A DNA stretch of 64,000 nucleotides from Aldehydirespirator sp965117015. GTDB taxonomy: Bacteria > Actinomycetota > Acidimicrobiia > Acidimicrobiales > Aldehydirespiratoraceae. The position numbers and the translations under genes were made by a program. Positions 1 through 9,087 of this stretch are shown here, in pieces. Within the stretch, counting starts at the first letter, position 1, and every line of letters begins with the position of its first letter. The notes under the pieces are model-generated. The model searched no databases. It was not told the DNA's origin and saw only the letters and a program-made list of their open reading frames with translations. The stretch covers positions 62,001 through 126,000 of the forward strand of contig OZ220747.1 in NCBI GenBank assembly GCA_965117015.1. Reading direction: 5' to 3'.

Positions 1-1
1 G

Positions 2-169
2 GACTGCGACCTCCAGGCCTCGCTCGCGACCGTGCTGGCGCTGGCCGAGCTGGAGTTCGATTCACTCCTCCCGGGCCACGGCGCCATCGCCCTCCATGAC
101 GGCAAGGCACACATCGGCATGGCCAAGGACGCCATTGATCAGCTCGCCGTGCCGCCAAGGCTGGTCTAA
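2..169 (+). CDS. MBL-fold metallohydrolase, C-terminal fragment
   Basis: The reading frame is open from the left window edge and stops with TAA at 167-169; only about 55 residues are visible. The motif LLPGHG followed by a short helical tail is typical of the last metal-binding part of metallo-beta-lactamase-fold hydrolases. The N-terminal HxHxDH region lies outside the window, so the substrate cannot be guessed. It converges on the minus-strand enolase-superfamily gene 51 bases downstream. Confidence 0.6.
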   Translation, partial: DCDLQASLATVLALAELEFDSLLPGHGAIALHDGKAHIGMAKDAIDQLAVPPRLV

Positions 170-220
170 GGGGACGAGCTCCCCAGGATCAACCAGGGCG
201 CGCCGCCGGGGCTCCTGGGA

Positions 221-1345
221 TCACGGCGCCTCGATCACGAACCGGTCTGCTGTGAGGCGCTCCAGAAGGTCGGGCCTCGGTGCCGGCGCAATGCCGGCCT
301 CCTGCCCGGCGACCGCGTGCCATCCACCGTCGCTCGACGTCTCGAAGGACACGGCCGGTTCCGCCAGGTCCTCGGCGTAGAAGCGCGATGCGGGAAAGAT
401 GTCGGCCGGATAGGTGAAGTTCTCGAGCGTGGCCAGAGCGAGGCAGACGGCCGCGCCAACGCCGCTCTCCAGCATTCCGCCCACCCAGCATCCGACGCCG
501 GCATCCCGGCACAGATCGTGGATCGACTTGGCCACCGTCAGCCCGCCGACGCGGCCCGGCTTCACGTTGACATACCGGCAGCTTCCCAGTTCGACGGCAT
601 GCTCGGCGCTCTTGACCGAGACGATGCTCTCGTCGAGGCAGATCGGAGTGTCGATCTGCTCCTGAAGCTTCGCATGATCCACAAGGTCGTCGTGCTGCAA
701 CGGCTGCTCGATCATGGCGAGTCCGTATCGATCGACCGCACGGAAGAGATCCAGATCGGACAGCCGGAAGGCCGCGTTGCAGTCGATGTGGGCGGTGAGG
801 TCGGGAAAGGTGGAGCGCACCGCCTCCAGCATGTCCAGGTCCCAGCCCGGCCGGAACTTGAGCTTCACACGAGGGCAGCCGGCCCTGACGGCATCATCCA
901 CGGCGGCCACGAGCTCGTCGAGCGAGTCCATGACACCGAAATCGGCTCCGACCTCCACCCGATTGCGCCGGCCACCGAGGAGAGTGTGCAGGGGCTTGCC
1001 GACGCGGCGTGCTTCGAGCACCCACCAAGCCGCATCAAGTGCTGCCTTGGCGAAATAGTTGCCCTTGAAGTGGGAGAGCCGCTGCTGGAGCAGCCCGCCG
1101 GAATCGATCCCGGTGCCGACAACGGCAGGCGCAAGCCAGTCGCGGAGCACCGCGAAGGCGCCCGCGGCGTACTCGGGGCTGTAGTCGGGCGTCCCGAAGG
1201 GACACGATTCAGCCCACGCTTCGAGTTCTCCGCTGGTGACCTTTATCAGCAGGCTGTCGATCGCTGAGATCTCGTGTGACGCCGTTCGCCACGGGTACAG
1301 CAGCGGCATCGTGACGTGCCGGACCTCGATGCGGTCGATCCTCAT
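221..1345 (-). CDS. Enolase-superfamily racemase/cycloisomerase (OSBS/N-acylamino acid racemase-like)
   Basis: A protein of 374 residues with the mandelate racemase/muconate lactonizing enzyme fold. Visible catalytic elements are the KLK pair in PRVKLKFRPGW, metal ligands in HIDCNAAF, IEQPL and CLDESI, and the opposite lysine in VNVKPGRVGG. This set matches the o-succinylbenzoate synthase / N-acylamino acid racemase branch. The start (ATG at 1345) was chosen because it overlaps the stop of the upstream hydrolase as ATGA, so the two are translationally coupled. No menaquinone genes are nearby, so racemisation of an N-acyl amino acid or dipeptide is more likely than a MenC role; that is inference. 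Confidence 0.8.
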   Translation of the reverse strand: MRIDRIEVRHVTMPLLYPWRTASHEISAIDSLLIKVTSGELEAWAESCPFGTPDYSPEYAAGAFAVLRDWLAPAVVGTGIDSGGLLQQRLSHFKGNYFAKAALDAAWWVLEARRVGKPLHTLLGGRRNRVEVGADFGVMDSLDELVAAVDDAVRAGCPRVKLKFRPGWDLDMLEAVRSTFPDLTAHIDCNAAFRLSDLDLFRAVDRYGLAMIEQPLQHDDLVDHAKLQEQIDTPICLDESIVSVKSAEHAVELGSCRYVNVKPGRVGGLTVAKSIHDLCRDAGVGCWVGGMLESGVGAAVCLALATLENFTYPADIFPASRFYAEDLAEPAVSFETSSDGGWHAVAGQEAGIAPAPRPDLLERLTADRFVIEAP

Positions 1346-2910
1346 TGCCAGATCCCAACTTCGAGCCGGGTGCCCGAACCGAGGCTGATCTGGCGATGAC
1401 CGCCGACCGGTTGCCACCGGTACCGGGGGAAGGCGCCGAATGACAGGCTCAGGCGCACCCGGTGGCCGGGGCCGAACTGGTGGGCGGCGTGGCCCAACTC
1501 GACGCGGGTGCTCGGACCGGTGACGGCCGCGCCGCCGTCCGCCACGTTCCACACCGCCGCATCGGGGGCCATGTCGCTCAGCGTCGCGAACACCATGCCC
1601 TCAGGGCACTCCGCGTCCGTCGCCACGGTGAGGGTCACCGGTCCGGCCATGGTCACCTCGGCGGGCAAGGACTCGGACGTGAAGGTGAGCACGTCGCCGC
1701 GTGCGTCCCGTGCTGACTGGTCGAAGGGGCCGGGCACAAGGTCGGGTGCCCACGGGAAGACCCGACCCCCGACCGCGGGCGTGGGATCCTCCGCGTCAAG
1801 GTCCACCGCGACCGTTGACTCTCCTGCGACTTCGAGTAGCTGCCCGCCCGCGGCGGGGAAGAGAGCCTGCCGGGCCGTCCGGGGGGGCCACGCCGGGAGC
1901 GACTCCCAGCGGTCGGCGCCGGTCACGAACACGGTCACCTCGGCCGCCGCGGTGCCGGCGTCACGCAGGTGCCGGTCGAGGAACGCCTGCTGGGCGCCGC
2001 CTAGGTCGAACGCGGCCGCCGCGCCGTGGTCGCGAGCCCCCGCGTCGCGGGCCAGGGGCAGCCCGCCGTGCCCCCAGGGACCGGCCACCAGCACGGACTC
2101 GGCGAGCGCGGCGGAGAGTTCGAACGTCGACGGCTGGAACACGTCGAACCAGCCGGCCACCACCAGGGCCGGGATCGGCACACCCGCGACGTCGTCACGG
2201 ACAGGGATGGACGGATCCTCGGCGTACGGGGCGGGGCGGTTCCACTCCCGCCAGGCTGCGGCCAGGGGACTGGCGGCGATGAGCCGGTCGGCCGCCGAGC
2301 CCGCAGCCGCGGTCTCGCGGGGCCGGGCCCAGGCATGCAGCGCCCCGGCCGGGTCGGCAAAGCGGGGGTCGGCCGGCAGCAGGCCGCCGAGCACCCACGA
2401 GAGGTTGAAGCCGTGATTCGGCTCCCCGCCCTCGCGAATCCATCCGTCGCGGACGTCGCAGGGCGTGAGTCCGGGCATGATCGCCTGCAACGGCTCGGGA
2501 CGGCGAGCGGCCGCGGCCAGCTGGCAATAGCCGAGATAGCTGATGCCGGCCATGCCAACCCTGCCGTTGCACCAGGGCTGCGCAGCCACCCACTCGAGGG
2601 TGTCGACGCCGTCGGACTGCTCATTGACGAACGGCTCGAAGTGGCCACCGGACGCGAACCGGCCCCGCACGTCCTGGATCACCACCGCGTAACCCGCCTC
2701 GGCCAGCCCCAACCCGTCGACCTGCAGGCTGCGCGACGCCGGAGTGCGGCGGTTGTAGGGGGTTCGCACCACGACCGCGGGAGCCGGTCCGCCGCCGGTC
2801 GGGCGAACCACGTCGGTGGCGAGCCCAGTCCCGTCGCTCATCGGGACGTCGATGCCGAGATCGACACTCACAGAGAGCACCGGACGAGAGCTTAGGCTCG
2901 GCCCGATCAC
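1342..2910 (-). CDS. CocE/NonD family alpha/beta hydrolase (X-Pro dipeptidyl-peptidase S15-like)
   Basis: A protein of 522 residues. The N-terminal alpha/beta hydrolase domain carries the nucleophile serine in GISYLGY, an acid in AGWFDVFQ and the histidine in GPWGHGG. A C-terminal jelly-roll domain follows (about residues 340-522, around PAEVTMAGPVTLTV). This is the architecture of cocaine esterase, glutaryl-7-ACA acylase and X-Pro peptidases, which cleave esters or amides. It is the first gene of a two-gene unit with the enolase-superfamily enzyme, so the pair may process an acylated amino acid or peptide. An internal ATG (MSDGTG) is an alternative start. No signal peptide is apparent. Confidence 0.8.
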   Translation of the reverse strand: MIGPSLSSRPVLSVSVDLGIDVPMSDGTGLATDVVRPTGGGPAPAVVVRTPYNRRTPASRSLQVDGLGLAEAGYAVVIQDVRGRFASGGHFEPFVNEQSDGVDTLEWVAAQPWCNGRVGMAGISYLGYCQLAAAARRPEPLQAIMPGLTPCDVRDGWIREGGEPNHGFNLSWVLGGLLPADPRFADPAGALHAWARPRETAAAGSAADRLIAASPLAAAWREWNRPAPYAEDPSIPVRDDVAGVPIPALVVAGWFDVFQPSTFELSAALAESVLVAGPWGHGGLPLARDAGARDHGAAAAFDLGGAQQAFLDRHLRDAGTAAAEVTVFVTGADRWESLPAWPPRTARQALFPAAGGQLLEVAGESTVAVDLDAEDPTPAVGGRVFPWAPDLVPGPFDQSARDARGDVLTFTSESLPAEVTMAGPVTLTVATDAECPEGMVFATLSDMAPDAAVWNVADGGAAVTGPSTRVELGHAAHQFGPGHRVRLSLSFGAFPRYRWQPVGGHRQISLGSGTRLEVGIWQ

Positions 2911-3015
2911 AGCCGTGGAAGCGGAAGTCCCCCAGGTCCCTCACCTTGGCACCCTCACCGCATTCGACTTATGCTCAAGACTGGATATTTCTATTTCGCG
3001 TTAGGGGGTATGAAA

Positions 3016-4401
3016 ATGCGCGAAAGATTGAAGTCCCAATATTCTGGCAATGGTGATGAGAGCGGGGCGGATCTCACATCGATGTCGGACCGGGCGCGCT
3101 TCGGGCGACGCGGCTTTCTGCAGGGGGCGATGGGCCTCGGGCTCTCACTACCCGCGGCAGCGGCTCTACTAGCCGCTTGCAGTGGCGAAGATCCTGAGGC
3201 GACCCGGAGGACGCTGAGATTCGTCGGCTGGGATTTCCTGCCGGACACAATTCAAACGCACTTGGACACTTGGTCGGCAGTGTCAGGCGGCACGGTTGAA
3301 CTTGAAGTGCTGCCTGTAACGGGCTACCCGGCCGCGATCCAGACGAGATTCCGGGGTGGGGACCGACCCGACCTCTTCTACAACTTCACGTACCTCTTGG
3401 GTCAATTCCTCGAGAACGGATGGAACCGCACGCTCAACGATCTGCCGGGCGTGGAAGAGCGCATCGATGCGCTCTACCCGGGAGCGCGGTCTCGATTCGT
3501 CACGGCCGACGGGCAGATCACCAGCTTGCCCTACTTCTCCGCTGTCTTCATGAACCACTACAACGCGGCGATGGTCGAGCAAGCAGGATTCTCCGGTCCG
3601 CCCCAGACGCTGCAGGAGTACTACGACCAATGCGCCAAGATCAAGGCTGACGGAATCTCGGACGCGCCGTACGAGTCATCGTGGCTCAACGAGCGGATCG
3701 AGGAGTACCTCATGGCCACTCTCCTAGGAGAGGGAATCACCGCGTTCGATGATGCGGCCCAGCCAGTGTTCGCCGATGATCCCAGGAGTGTCGACGTTCT
3801 GGAGTGGTGGCGGGCGATGTACCAGGACGGACTGACGTCGCCGACGATTCTCACCGACGACAATCCGGAACTCATCGGCGGGATGACGCAGGGAACATTC
3901 GCGTTCTATGCGGGACACGACTACTGGTTGAAGATCTTCAACGACGTCGGAGGGCCTGCAGCCGCGGACCTGCGTATGGCCCCGATGCCTGGAGCGGGCC
4001 AGACGCTCCTTGCCGGCGAGGTCGTCCAGATGGGCCCGGACCTCGAAGGAACCGCCCTGAAGGACGCCTGGGACCTGCTGAAGTTCTACACCGGGGCCGA
4101 CAACGACGGGAACTTCACCGTTCCGCTGACCTGGGTCGAGGCTGCCGCGCTGGCCGTCCCGTACCCGTCCTTCTTTGAGGATCCCGCCATCCAGGCCGCC
4201 TATCCCGACTACTACGACCTCGGCGTGATCACGTCGGAGTACGACAGGGCGGGGACACCGGCGGCAAGGGCGCTGAGCTGGTATCAGGGCTTCCAGGTCA
4301 AGGTGGGTGAGCGCGTCAACGACATGCTGGCCGGCGACGCGACACCGGCGGAGACCGTGGCCAACATGGCAGACGACGCGGTAGAGCTGGCGGCGGGTTA
4401 G
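3016..4401 (+). CDS. ABC transporter extracellular substrate-binding lipoprotein (carbohydrate type)
   Basis: About 461 residues. A twin-arginine motif (RRGFLQG) is followed by a hydrophobic stretch and a lipobox ending LLAAC, so export by Tat and lipid anchoring are predicted. The rest resembles family-1 sugar-binding proteins (FVGWDFLPD, GGDRPDLFYNF, TQGTFAFY). ATG at 3016 was preferred because AGGGGG at 3003-3008 lies 7 bases upstream; ATG 3010 is the alternative. An unusual polar extension of about 30 residues precedes the RR motif, and its DNA is clearly AT-richer than its surroundings. Two permease genes follow. Confidence 0.85.
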   Translation: MRERLKSQYSGNGDESGADLTSMSDRARFGRRGFLQGAMGLGLSLPAAAALLAACSGEDPEATRRTLRFVGWDFLPDTIQTHLDTWSAVSGGTVELEVLPVTGYPAAIQTRFRGGDRPDLFYNFTYLLGQFLENGWNRTLNDLPGVEERIDALYPGARSRFVTADGQITSLPYFSAVFMNHYNAAMVEQAGFSGPPQTLQEYYDQCAKIKADGISDAPYESSWLNERIEEYLMATLLGEGITAFDDAAQPVFADDPRSVDVLEWWRAMYQDGLTSPTILTDDNPELIGGMTQGTFAFYAGHDYWLKIFNDVGGPAAADLRMAPMPGAGQTLLAGEVVQMGPDLEGTALKDAWDLLKFYTGADNDGNFTVPLTWVEAAALAVPYPSFFEDPAIQAAYPDYYDLGVITSEYDRAGTPAARALSWYQGFQVKVGERVNDMLAGDATPAETVANMADDAVELAAG

Positions 4402-4487
4402 TAGCACTGACCTCACCTAAGGGAACGCTTCAAGCTTCAAAGGCGGCGACGGCGCGCGCCAAGGCGCCACCCCAAGCCGGGTCCCGG

Positions 4488-5363
4488 TTGAGCGACCGGC
4501 AGTTCGGCCTAGTCCTCGCTCTCCCCGCCATCATCTCGCTGGTCCTGGTCGTCGGCATTCCAGGCATACAGACGTTGATCTACAGCTTCCAGCGGGTCCC
4601 GCTCTCGGACGATCCCGCCACGTTCGTCGGCACCGACAACTACGGGAAGGTTCTCGGAGACGAGTCCTTCCTCGAATCGCTCGTGGTCACCCTACAGTAC
4701 ACGGCCGGATACGTCGTCCTGGCCACAGTCCTCGGGCTGCTCTTCGCGCTGCTGCTCGACCAGCCGCTGCGAGGGCGGGGCATCGCCCGGGCGCTCCTCA
4801 TCATCCCGTGGGCCACGCCCGTCATCATCGCGGGGGTGATGTGGAAGTGGCTCATCGACCCGCAGGTGGGCGGACTCAACGCGGTCCTGTTCGAAATCGG
4901 CGTGATCGAGGACTACAAGCCGTTCCTGGCCGACCGGGAATGGGCCCTCGTGTTCACGATCCTGGCGGCGGGATGGCACCAGGCGTCGTTCTCGGCCCTC
5001 CTGTTCCTGGCTTCCCTCCAGACCCTCCCCAACGAGATAGTCGAAGCGGCGAAGGTCGACGGGGCCACGGCGTGGCAACGGTTCCGCGGGGTCGTCTTCC
5101 CCTGGATCCGCCCGATGCTGCTGGTGGTTGTCATCATCAACGTGATCTACGGGGTTCTCCAGTTCGACACGGTCTGGGTGATGACCCAGGGCGGACCCGG
5201 TGATGCCACGACCCTGCTGCCGATCCTGCTGTACCGGCAGCTCTTCATATTCTCGGACATAGGAGCAGGATCGGCGCTGGCGGTGATGCTGGGAGTTGTC
5301 GCCGTGCTTGTGAGCTCGATCGCACTGATACTGCTCGGACGAGACGACCCGTTGGCCGCGTGA
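4488..5363 (+). CDS. Sugar ABC transporter permease, MalF/UgpA-like
   Basis: About 291 residues with six predicted membrane segments. The inner-membrane permease (EAA) loop appears as EAAKVDGATAWQRFRGVVFP, which contacts the ATPase. The TTG start gives the usual short cytoplasmic lead; the frame is open further upstream, so the N-terminus may be longer. It follows the binding-protein gene by 86 bases and precedes the second permease by 10. No ATP-binding subunit is encoded in the cluster, so a shared multiple-sugar ATPase elsewhere is inferred. Confidence 0.85.
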   Translation: MSDRQFGLVLALPAIISLVLVVGIPGIQTLIYSFQRVPLSDDPATFVGTDNYGKVLGDESFLESLVVTLQYTAGYVVLATVLGLLFALLLDQPLRGRGIARALLIIPWATPVIIAGVMWKWLIDPQVGGLNAVLFEIGVIEDYKPFLADREWALVFTILAAGWHQASFSALLFLASLQTLPNEIVEAAKVDGATAWQRFRGVVFPWIRPMLLVVVIINVIYGVLQFDTVWVMTQGGPGDATTLLPILLYRQLFIFSDIGAGSALAVMLGVVAVLVSSIALILLGRDDPLAA

Positions 5364-5373
5364 GCGAGAGGCG

Positions 5374-6249
5374 ATGGCGAGCAGGACCGTGAGTCGGCCA
5401 GTTCTCAGGAGAAGAGCGGTCACTGCACTGCTGTACGCGGCGCTCGTGCTGTTCGCCGTCTGGGTGTTGTTCCCGTTCTGGTTCCTCGTCAACAGCAGCT
5501 TCATGACTCCGGCCGAGGCGGTGGCGGTACCGCCGCACTGGATCCCGGAGGAGCCGACCCTGGGGAACTACAGCGCGATCCTCGCCGGCCAAGTCGCTCC
5601 CGGGGGCGCCCAAGTAGGCCTCCGAGTGCTGACGGCGCTGGGAGAGAGTCTCGCCGTAGGCATCCTCACCGTCGTGGCGAATCTCGCCCTAGGTGGCACG
5701 GCCGCGTACTCGATGTCACGGTACAAGTACCGGGGCTCCCGGCTGAGCTACTTCGCCGTTCTCTTCGCTCGCCTCGTTCCCCCGATCGCGATCGTGGCCG
5801 CCTTCTTCGTCGCCCTCCGCGACCTGGGCCTCATCAACAGCCGCTACGGACTCGTCGTCGTCTACATCTCGTTCACGCTGCCGATCACCATCCTGGTGCT
5901 CAAGAACTACTTCGACGGGCTGCCCCGCGAACTGGACGAGGCCGCTCTGGTGGACGGGGCCTCGCGGCTTCAGGCGCTCTGGTATGTGATACGTCCCATC
6001 GCCAGGCCCGGCTTCATCGCGGCCGCCTGTCTGGTGTTCCTCGAGAGCTGGGGAGAGTTCTTCTACGCGCTGACGTTGACCAACCAGTTGACGATCCCAC
6101 CGGTCCTCGCAGGCTTCCGGGGCTTCTTCCAGTTCAACTGGACAACGCTGGCGGCTGCGACTGTACTCGCGGTCGTGCCGCCGGTGCTGCTCGCGCTCGT
6201 ATTCCAGCGCTACGTCGTGCGGGGGCTGGCCCAAGGCGTCGCCAAGTGA
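5374..6249 (+). CDS. Sugar ABC transporter permease, MalG-like
   Basis: A protein of 291 residues, the second membrane subunit of the importer. Features are an N-terminal membrane segment (LLYAALVLFAVWVLFPFW), the large periplasmic loop typical of MalG-type permeases, and an EAA loop (DEAALVDGASRLQALWYV) near residue 190. It starts 10 bases after the first permease, and the oxidoreductase gene follows 22 bases later, so all are probably one operon. Substrate not determinable from sequence; the neighbouring oxidoreductase suggests a sugar, polyol or sugar acid. Confidence 0.85.
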   Translation: MASRTVSRPVLRRRAVTALLYAALVLFAVWVLFPFWFLVNSSFMTPAEAVAVPPHWIPEEPTLGNYSAILAGQVAPGGAQVGLRVLTALGESLAVGILTVVANLALGGTAAYSMSRYKYRGSRLSYFAVLFARLVPPIAIVAAFFVALRDLGLINSRYGLVVVYISFTLPITILVLKNYFDGLPRELDEAALVDGASRLQALWYVIRPIARPGFIAAACLVFLESWGEFFYALTLTNQLTIPPVLAGFRGFFQFNWTTLAAATVLAVVPPVLLALVFQRYVVRGLAQGVAK

Positions 6250-6271
6250 TGGCCCAGGGCGTCGTCAACTA

Positions 6272-7306
6272 ATGAAGGTAGGACTCGCCGGCTTCGGTTT
6301 CGCCATCCGGCACGCCCAGGTCATAGCGGCCAATCCGTTCGTCACCGAATTCGCCATTGCCGAGCTGAGCGCGGACCGCCGGCACCAGGCGGCACAGGAG
6401 CACCCGCAAGCAGCGATCTTCGACGACGCGGTCGAGATGCTCCAGGGCATGGAGCCGGACTGCGTGATCGTCGCCTCGTCGTCGGACAGTCATGCCACGA
6501 TCACCCGTGCCGCCCTCGAGGCCGGCATCCACGTGTTCTCCGAGAAGCCGCTGGCCCTGTCCTGGGCCGAGGCCCGGGAACTGAAGAACCTCGCAGATCA
6601 AGCCGGCCTCATATTCCAAGCGGGCTACATCCTGCGGTACGAGGCCCGCCACCAGCTGCTGCACGACCATGTGAACAGCGGGCGCCTCGGCCGCGTGGTG
6701 CTGATCCGTTCCAAGCGGAATTGCTCCCGCACCTGGTTCGAGACGTGGGGCAAGCACAGCCATCCGGTGCTGGAGAGCATGGTCCACGACCTGGATCTGG
6801 CGACGTGGCTCACCAAGCAGCGTTGCGTTCGCGTGTCGGCGTGGGGCCAGAAGTTCCTCGGAGGGCCCCCGCCTGAGGCTGTTGTGGCCGTCCTGGAGTT
6901 CGACGGCGGCGCTCTGGCTGTGCTGGAGACGTCGTGGCTCATTCCCGACGGCGCGCCGGCCAACATCGTCGGCCCGCTGGGCCGCGAGGATGAGGGCGCG
7001 GGCGTTCTCGACGCGCGCTTCGAGGTGCACGGCACGTCGGCTGTCGAGACGCTCTCCCTGTACGACCCGTCGCTCATGCTGATGACCGACGAGCGGACCT
7101 ACGTGCCCGAGTCCACACTGTTTCCCGCCTCGGCACTGGGAGTGGGCGGAGCGCTGCGCGACGAGCTCTTCGACTTTCTGGCCCATGTCCGGGGCGACCT
7201 CCACACGGGTGTCGCTTCGATTGAGGACGCGGTGCATGTCCAAGCCGTCGTGGAAGCGATCGGTCGCGCCGCTGAGTCGGGAACACCGGCGGCCGTCGAG
7301 GACTGA
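6272..7306 (+). CDS. Gfo/Idh/MocA family NAD(P)-dependent oxidoreductase
   Basis: A protein of 344 residues. The N-terminal Rossmann fold begins MKVGLAGFGFA, and the family motif EKPLALSWAEA sits near residue 90. The C-terminal alpha/beta substrate domain includes HDLDLATWL (candidate catalytic histidine). Such enzymes oxidise or reduce sugars and polyols such as inositol. Located between the ABC permeases and an unknown protein in the same orientation, it probably acts on the imported compound. Substrate unknown. Confidence 0.85.
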   Translation: MKVGLAGFGFAIRHAQVIAANPFVTEFAIAELSADRRHQAAQEHPQAAIFDDAVEMLQGMEPDCVIVASSSDSHATITRAALEAGIHVFSEKPLALSWAEARELKNLADQAGLIFQAGYILRYEARHQLLHDHVNSGRLGRVVLIRSKRNCSRTWFETWGKHSHPVLESMVHDLDLATWLTKQRCVRVSAWGQKFLGGPPPEAVVAVLEFDGGALAVLETSWLIPDGAPANIVGPLGREDEGAGVLDARFEVHGTSAVETLSLYDPSLMLMTDERTYVPESTLFPASALGVGGALRDELFDFLAHVRGDLHTGVASIEDAVHVQAVVEAIGRAAESGTPAAVED

Positions 7307-7326
7307 AGCCAAGGACAGGAGGACGG

Positions 7327-8553
7327 ATGCCGGTCGGGTTCTGGGTCTTTCCTTGGGACATCGAGGATGAGGGGATCGACCGATTCGCGGCGCGCCTGGA
7401 AGAACTAGGCGTCACATCGGCGAGCCCCAGTGTTCTCTATCACTCCGGCCGTGCCATCCTGCCGCGGGCACGGGAACACAAGGTCCGTCTCCTTGGGGGG
7501 CCCGGGGCGAACTACCCGTTCGAGAGCCTCGAGGCACCCTTTGCCGGGATGGAGTCGGAGTCCGCACCCAGATCGGGTAAGCGGTTCTGGCCGGGACTGG
7601 CGGAGGCCCTCTCAGACCGGGGAATCCGGCTCGACGCATGGGCGATGCCGATGCACGGCTCCGAGCTCGGCCGGAGGCTCCCCCTCGGCGTTGTGCGGAA
7701 CTGCTTCGGGAACCCCTACAGCTATGCGCTGTGCCCCTCCCATCCGCAGGCTCGCCGATTCGCCGAGTCCCTGGTCGGCGAATTGGCTCGGTCGCGCATC
7801 TTCGGCGCCATCAGGCTCGAGTCGATCGGCTACCTCGGCTATCGCCATTTCCACCACCATGAAGCGGAGTACGTCGGCCACGGGCCGCTCGAGGAACTGC
7901 TCCTGTCGCTCTGCTTCTGCGATGCATGCATGGCCGGAGCCCGCCGGGAGGGGATCTCGATCTTCGAGCTGCGGGAGTCGGTCAGTCGGGATTTGGAGAG
8001 ACGGTGGCGCGACGACGTCTGGAGCGTCGGCGTGGAGGACGTGGGAGAAGCACTCGCGGCGAACGATGACCTCCAGGCGCTCATCTCGTACCGGCAAGCG
8101 ACCGTGGCCTCCCTTGTTGCCTCGCTGGCGGAGCAATGCCGCAGCGAGAGCACGGAGCTCCATTGCTTCTCGGCCATCTTCCCGCCGACGCTCGAACACA
8201 GCACGTGGATCGAGGGCACGGACTTCGCAGCCTGGTCACGAGTCCTCGACCGGCTGATCGTCTTCGGCTACACGGCCGGCGGTCCGGGCGCGGCCAAGGT
8301 CGATGAGGGCTGGACTCGCTCCGAGCTGGATTACGCAGGCCGCTACTTCGACCGATCGAAGGTCAACGTCGTTCTGAATCTCGCACCGCAATACCTGGCG
8401 ACGCTCGACGACGCCAAGCGGCGCTTCGGCACCATCAGCCAGATGGGATTCCGCGACTTGAGCATCACCAACTACGGGATGCTCAGCGAGACCCGCCTGG
8501 ATTGGATTCCCGAGTTGAGGAAGGTCTTGGACGCGCCGGCGTCCTCCACGTAG
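7327..8553 (+). CDS. Unknown protein, possible TIM-barrel glycoside-hydrolase-like fold
   Basis: A protein of 408 residues that I do not recognise with certainty. It has no signal peptide and no membrane segment. The first 60 residues look like alternating strand and helix (VGFWVFPWD, LEELGVTSASPSVLYHSG). A conserved-looking centre has IRLESIGYLGYRHFHHHE followed by a cysteine cluster, CFCDACM, near residue 200. The end (VNVVLNLAPQY, DLSITNYGML) resembles the last strands of a barrel. It starts 20 bases after the oxidoreductase and closes the ABC operon, so a cytoplasmic hydrolase or isomerase for the imported compound is plausible but unproven. The histidine and cysteine clusters could bind metal. 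Confidence 0.6.
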   Translation: MPVGFWVFPWDIEDEGIDRFAARLEELGVTSASPSVLYHSGRAILPRAREHKVRLLGGPGANYPFESLEAPFAGMESESAPRSGKRFWPGLAEALSDRGIRLDAWAMPMHGSELGRRLPLGVVRNCFGNPYSYALCPSHPQARRFAESLVGELARSRIFGAIRLESIGYLGYRHFHHHEAEYVGHGPLEELLLSLCFCDACMAGARREGISIFELRESVSRDLERRWRDDVWSVGVEDVGEALAANDDLQALISYRQATVASLVASLAEQCRSESTELHCFSAIFPPTLEHSTWIEGTDFAAWSRVLDRLIVFGYTAGGPGAAKVDEGWTRSELDYAGRYFDRSKVNVVLNLAPQYLATLDDAKRRFGTISQMGFRDLSITNYGMLSETRLDWIPELRKVLDAPASST

Positions 8554-8563
8554 GGACTTCCCC

Positions 8564-8929
8564 CTAGGCGAGCCAGGCCTGCCTGCTCAAGGTGCCGCCC
8601 CTGGGGATGGGGGGCGGGATGTAGACGTGTTCCTTGGTGACCCAGAACGTCCCGGTGGTCTTCGCGTAGTTCGAGACGTCCGCCCAGGCGACCTCCATCT
8701 CGGGCGTCTCCGCGGCCTTCTCGAACGCATCCAGGTCATCCCACCACTGCTCGATGAACGCCTCGGCGTGCAGCTCTCCCTGGACTTTTCTGATCACTTC
8801 GGAGACCACGTAGCCGCGCATCGGGCCGATCTTCGCCGAGATGGGCGCGTGGATGTCCCGCCAGTAGTCGAAGAACTCCTGGGTCGAGAAGTCGTCGCGC
8901 TTGTATGCGGTGCCGATTACTTTGATCAC
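8564..8929 (-). CDS. EthD-domain (dimeric alpha/beta barrel) protein
   Basis: A protein of about 121 residues. The pattern KRDDFSTQEFFDYWRDIHAP, then a conserved-type HAEAFIEQWWDDLDAFEKA segment, matches the EthD-like ferredoxin-fold family, which often accompanies degradative operons and whose chemistry is poorly defined. The GTG start at 8929 was chosen because a strong GGAGG (complement of 8935-8939) lies 5 bases upstream. It converges with the ABC operon and is divergent from the SDR gene. Confidence 0.7.
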   Translation of the reverse strand: MIKVIGTAYKRDDFSTQEFFDYWRDIHAPISAKIGPMRGYVVSEVIRKVQGELHAEAFIEQWWDDLDAFEKAAETPEMEVAWADVSNYAKTTGTFWVTKEHVYIPPPIPRGGTLSRQAWLA

Positions 8930-9087
8930 GGTTGCCTCCGGGCTTGTAGGTCGGGCAGCCATATTGACCCAATCGACGAAGGAACCGCCATTCCAGATAA
9001 GCGGGGAGACGACATCGTGCGATGGCCTCCAGCCGATTTGCAATCAACGCCGGACGAACTCCAACATCGAGGACCGGAGGAACGACA

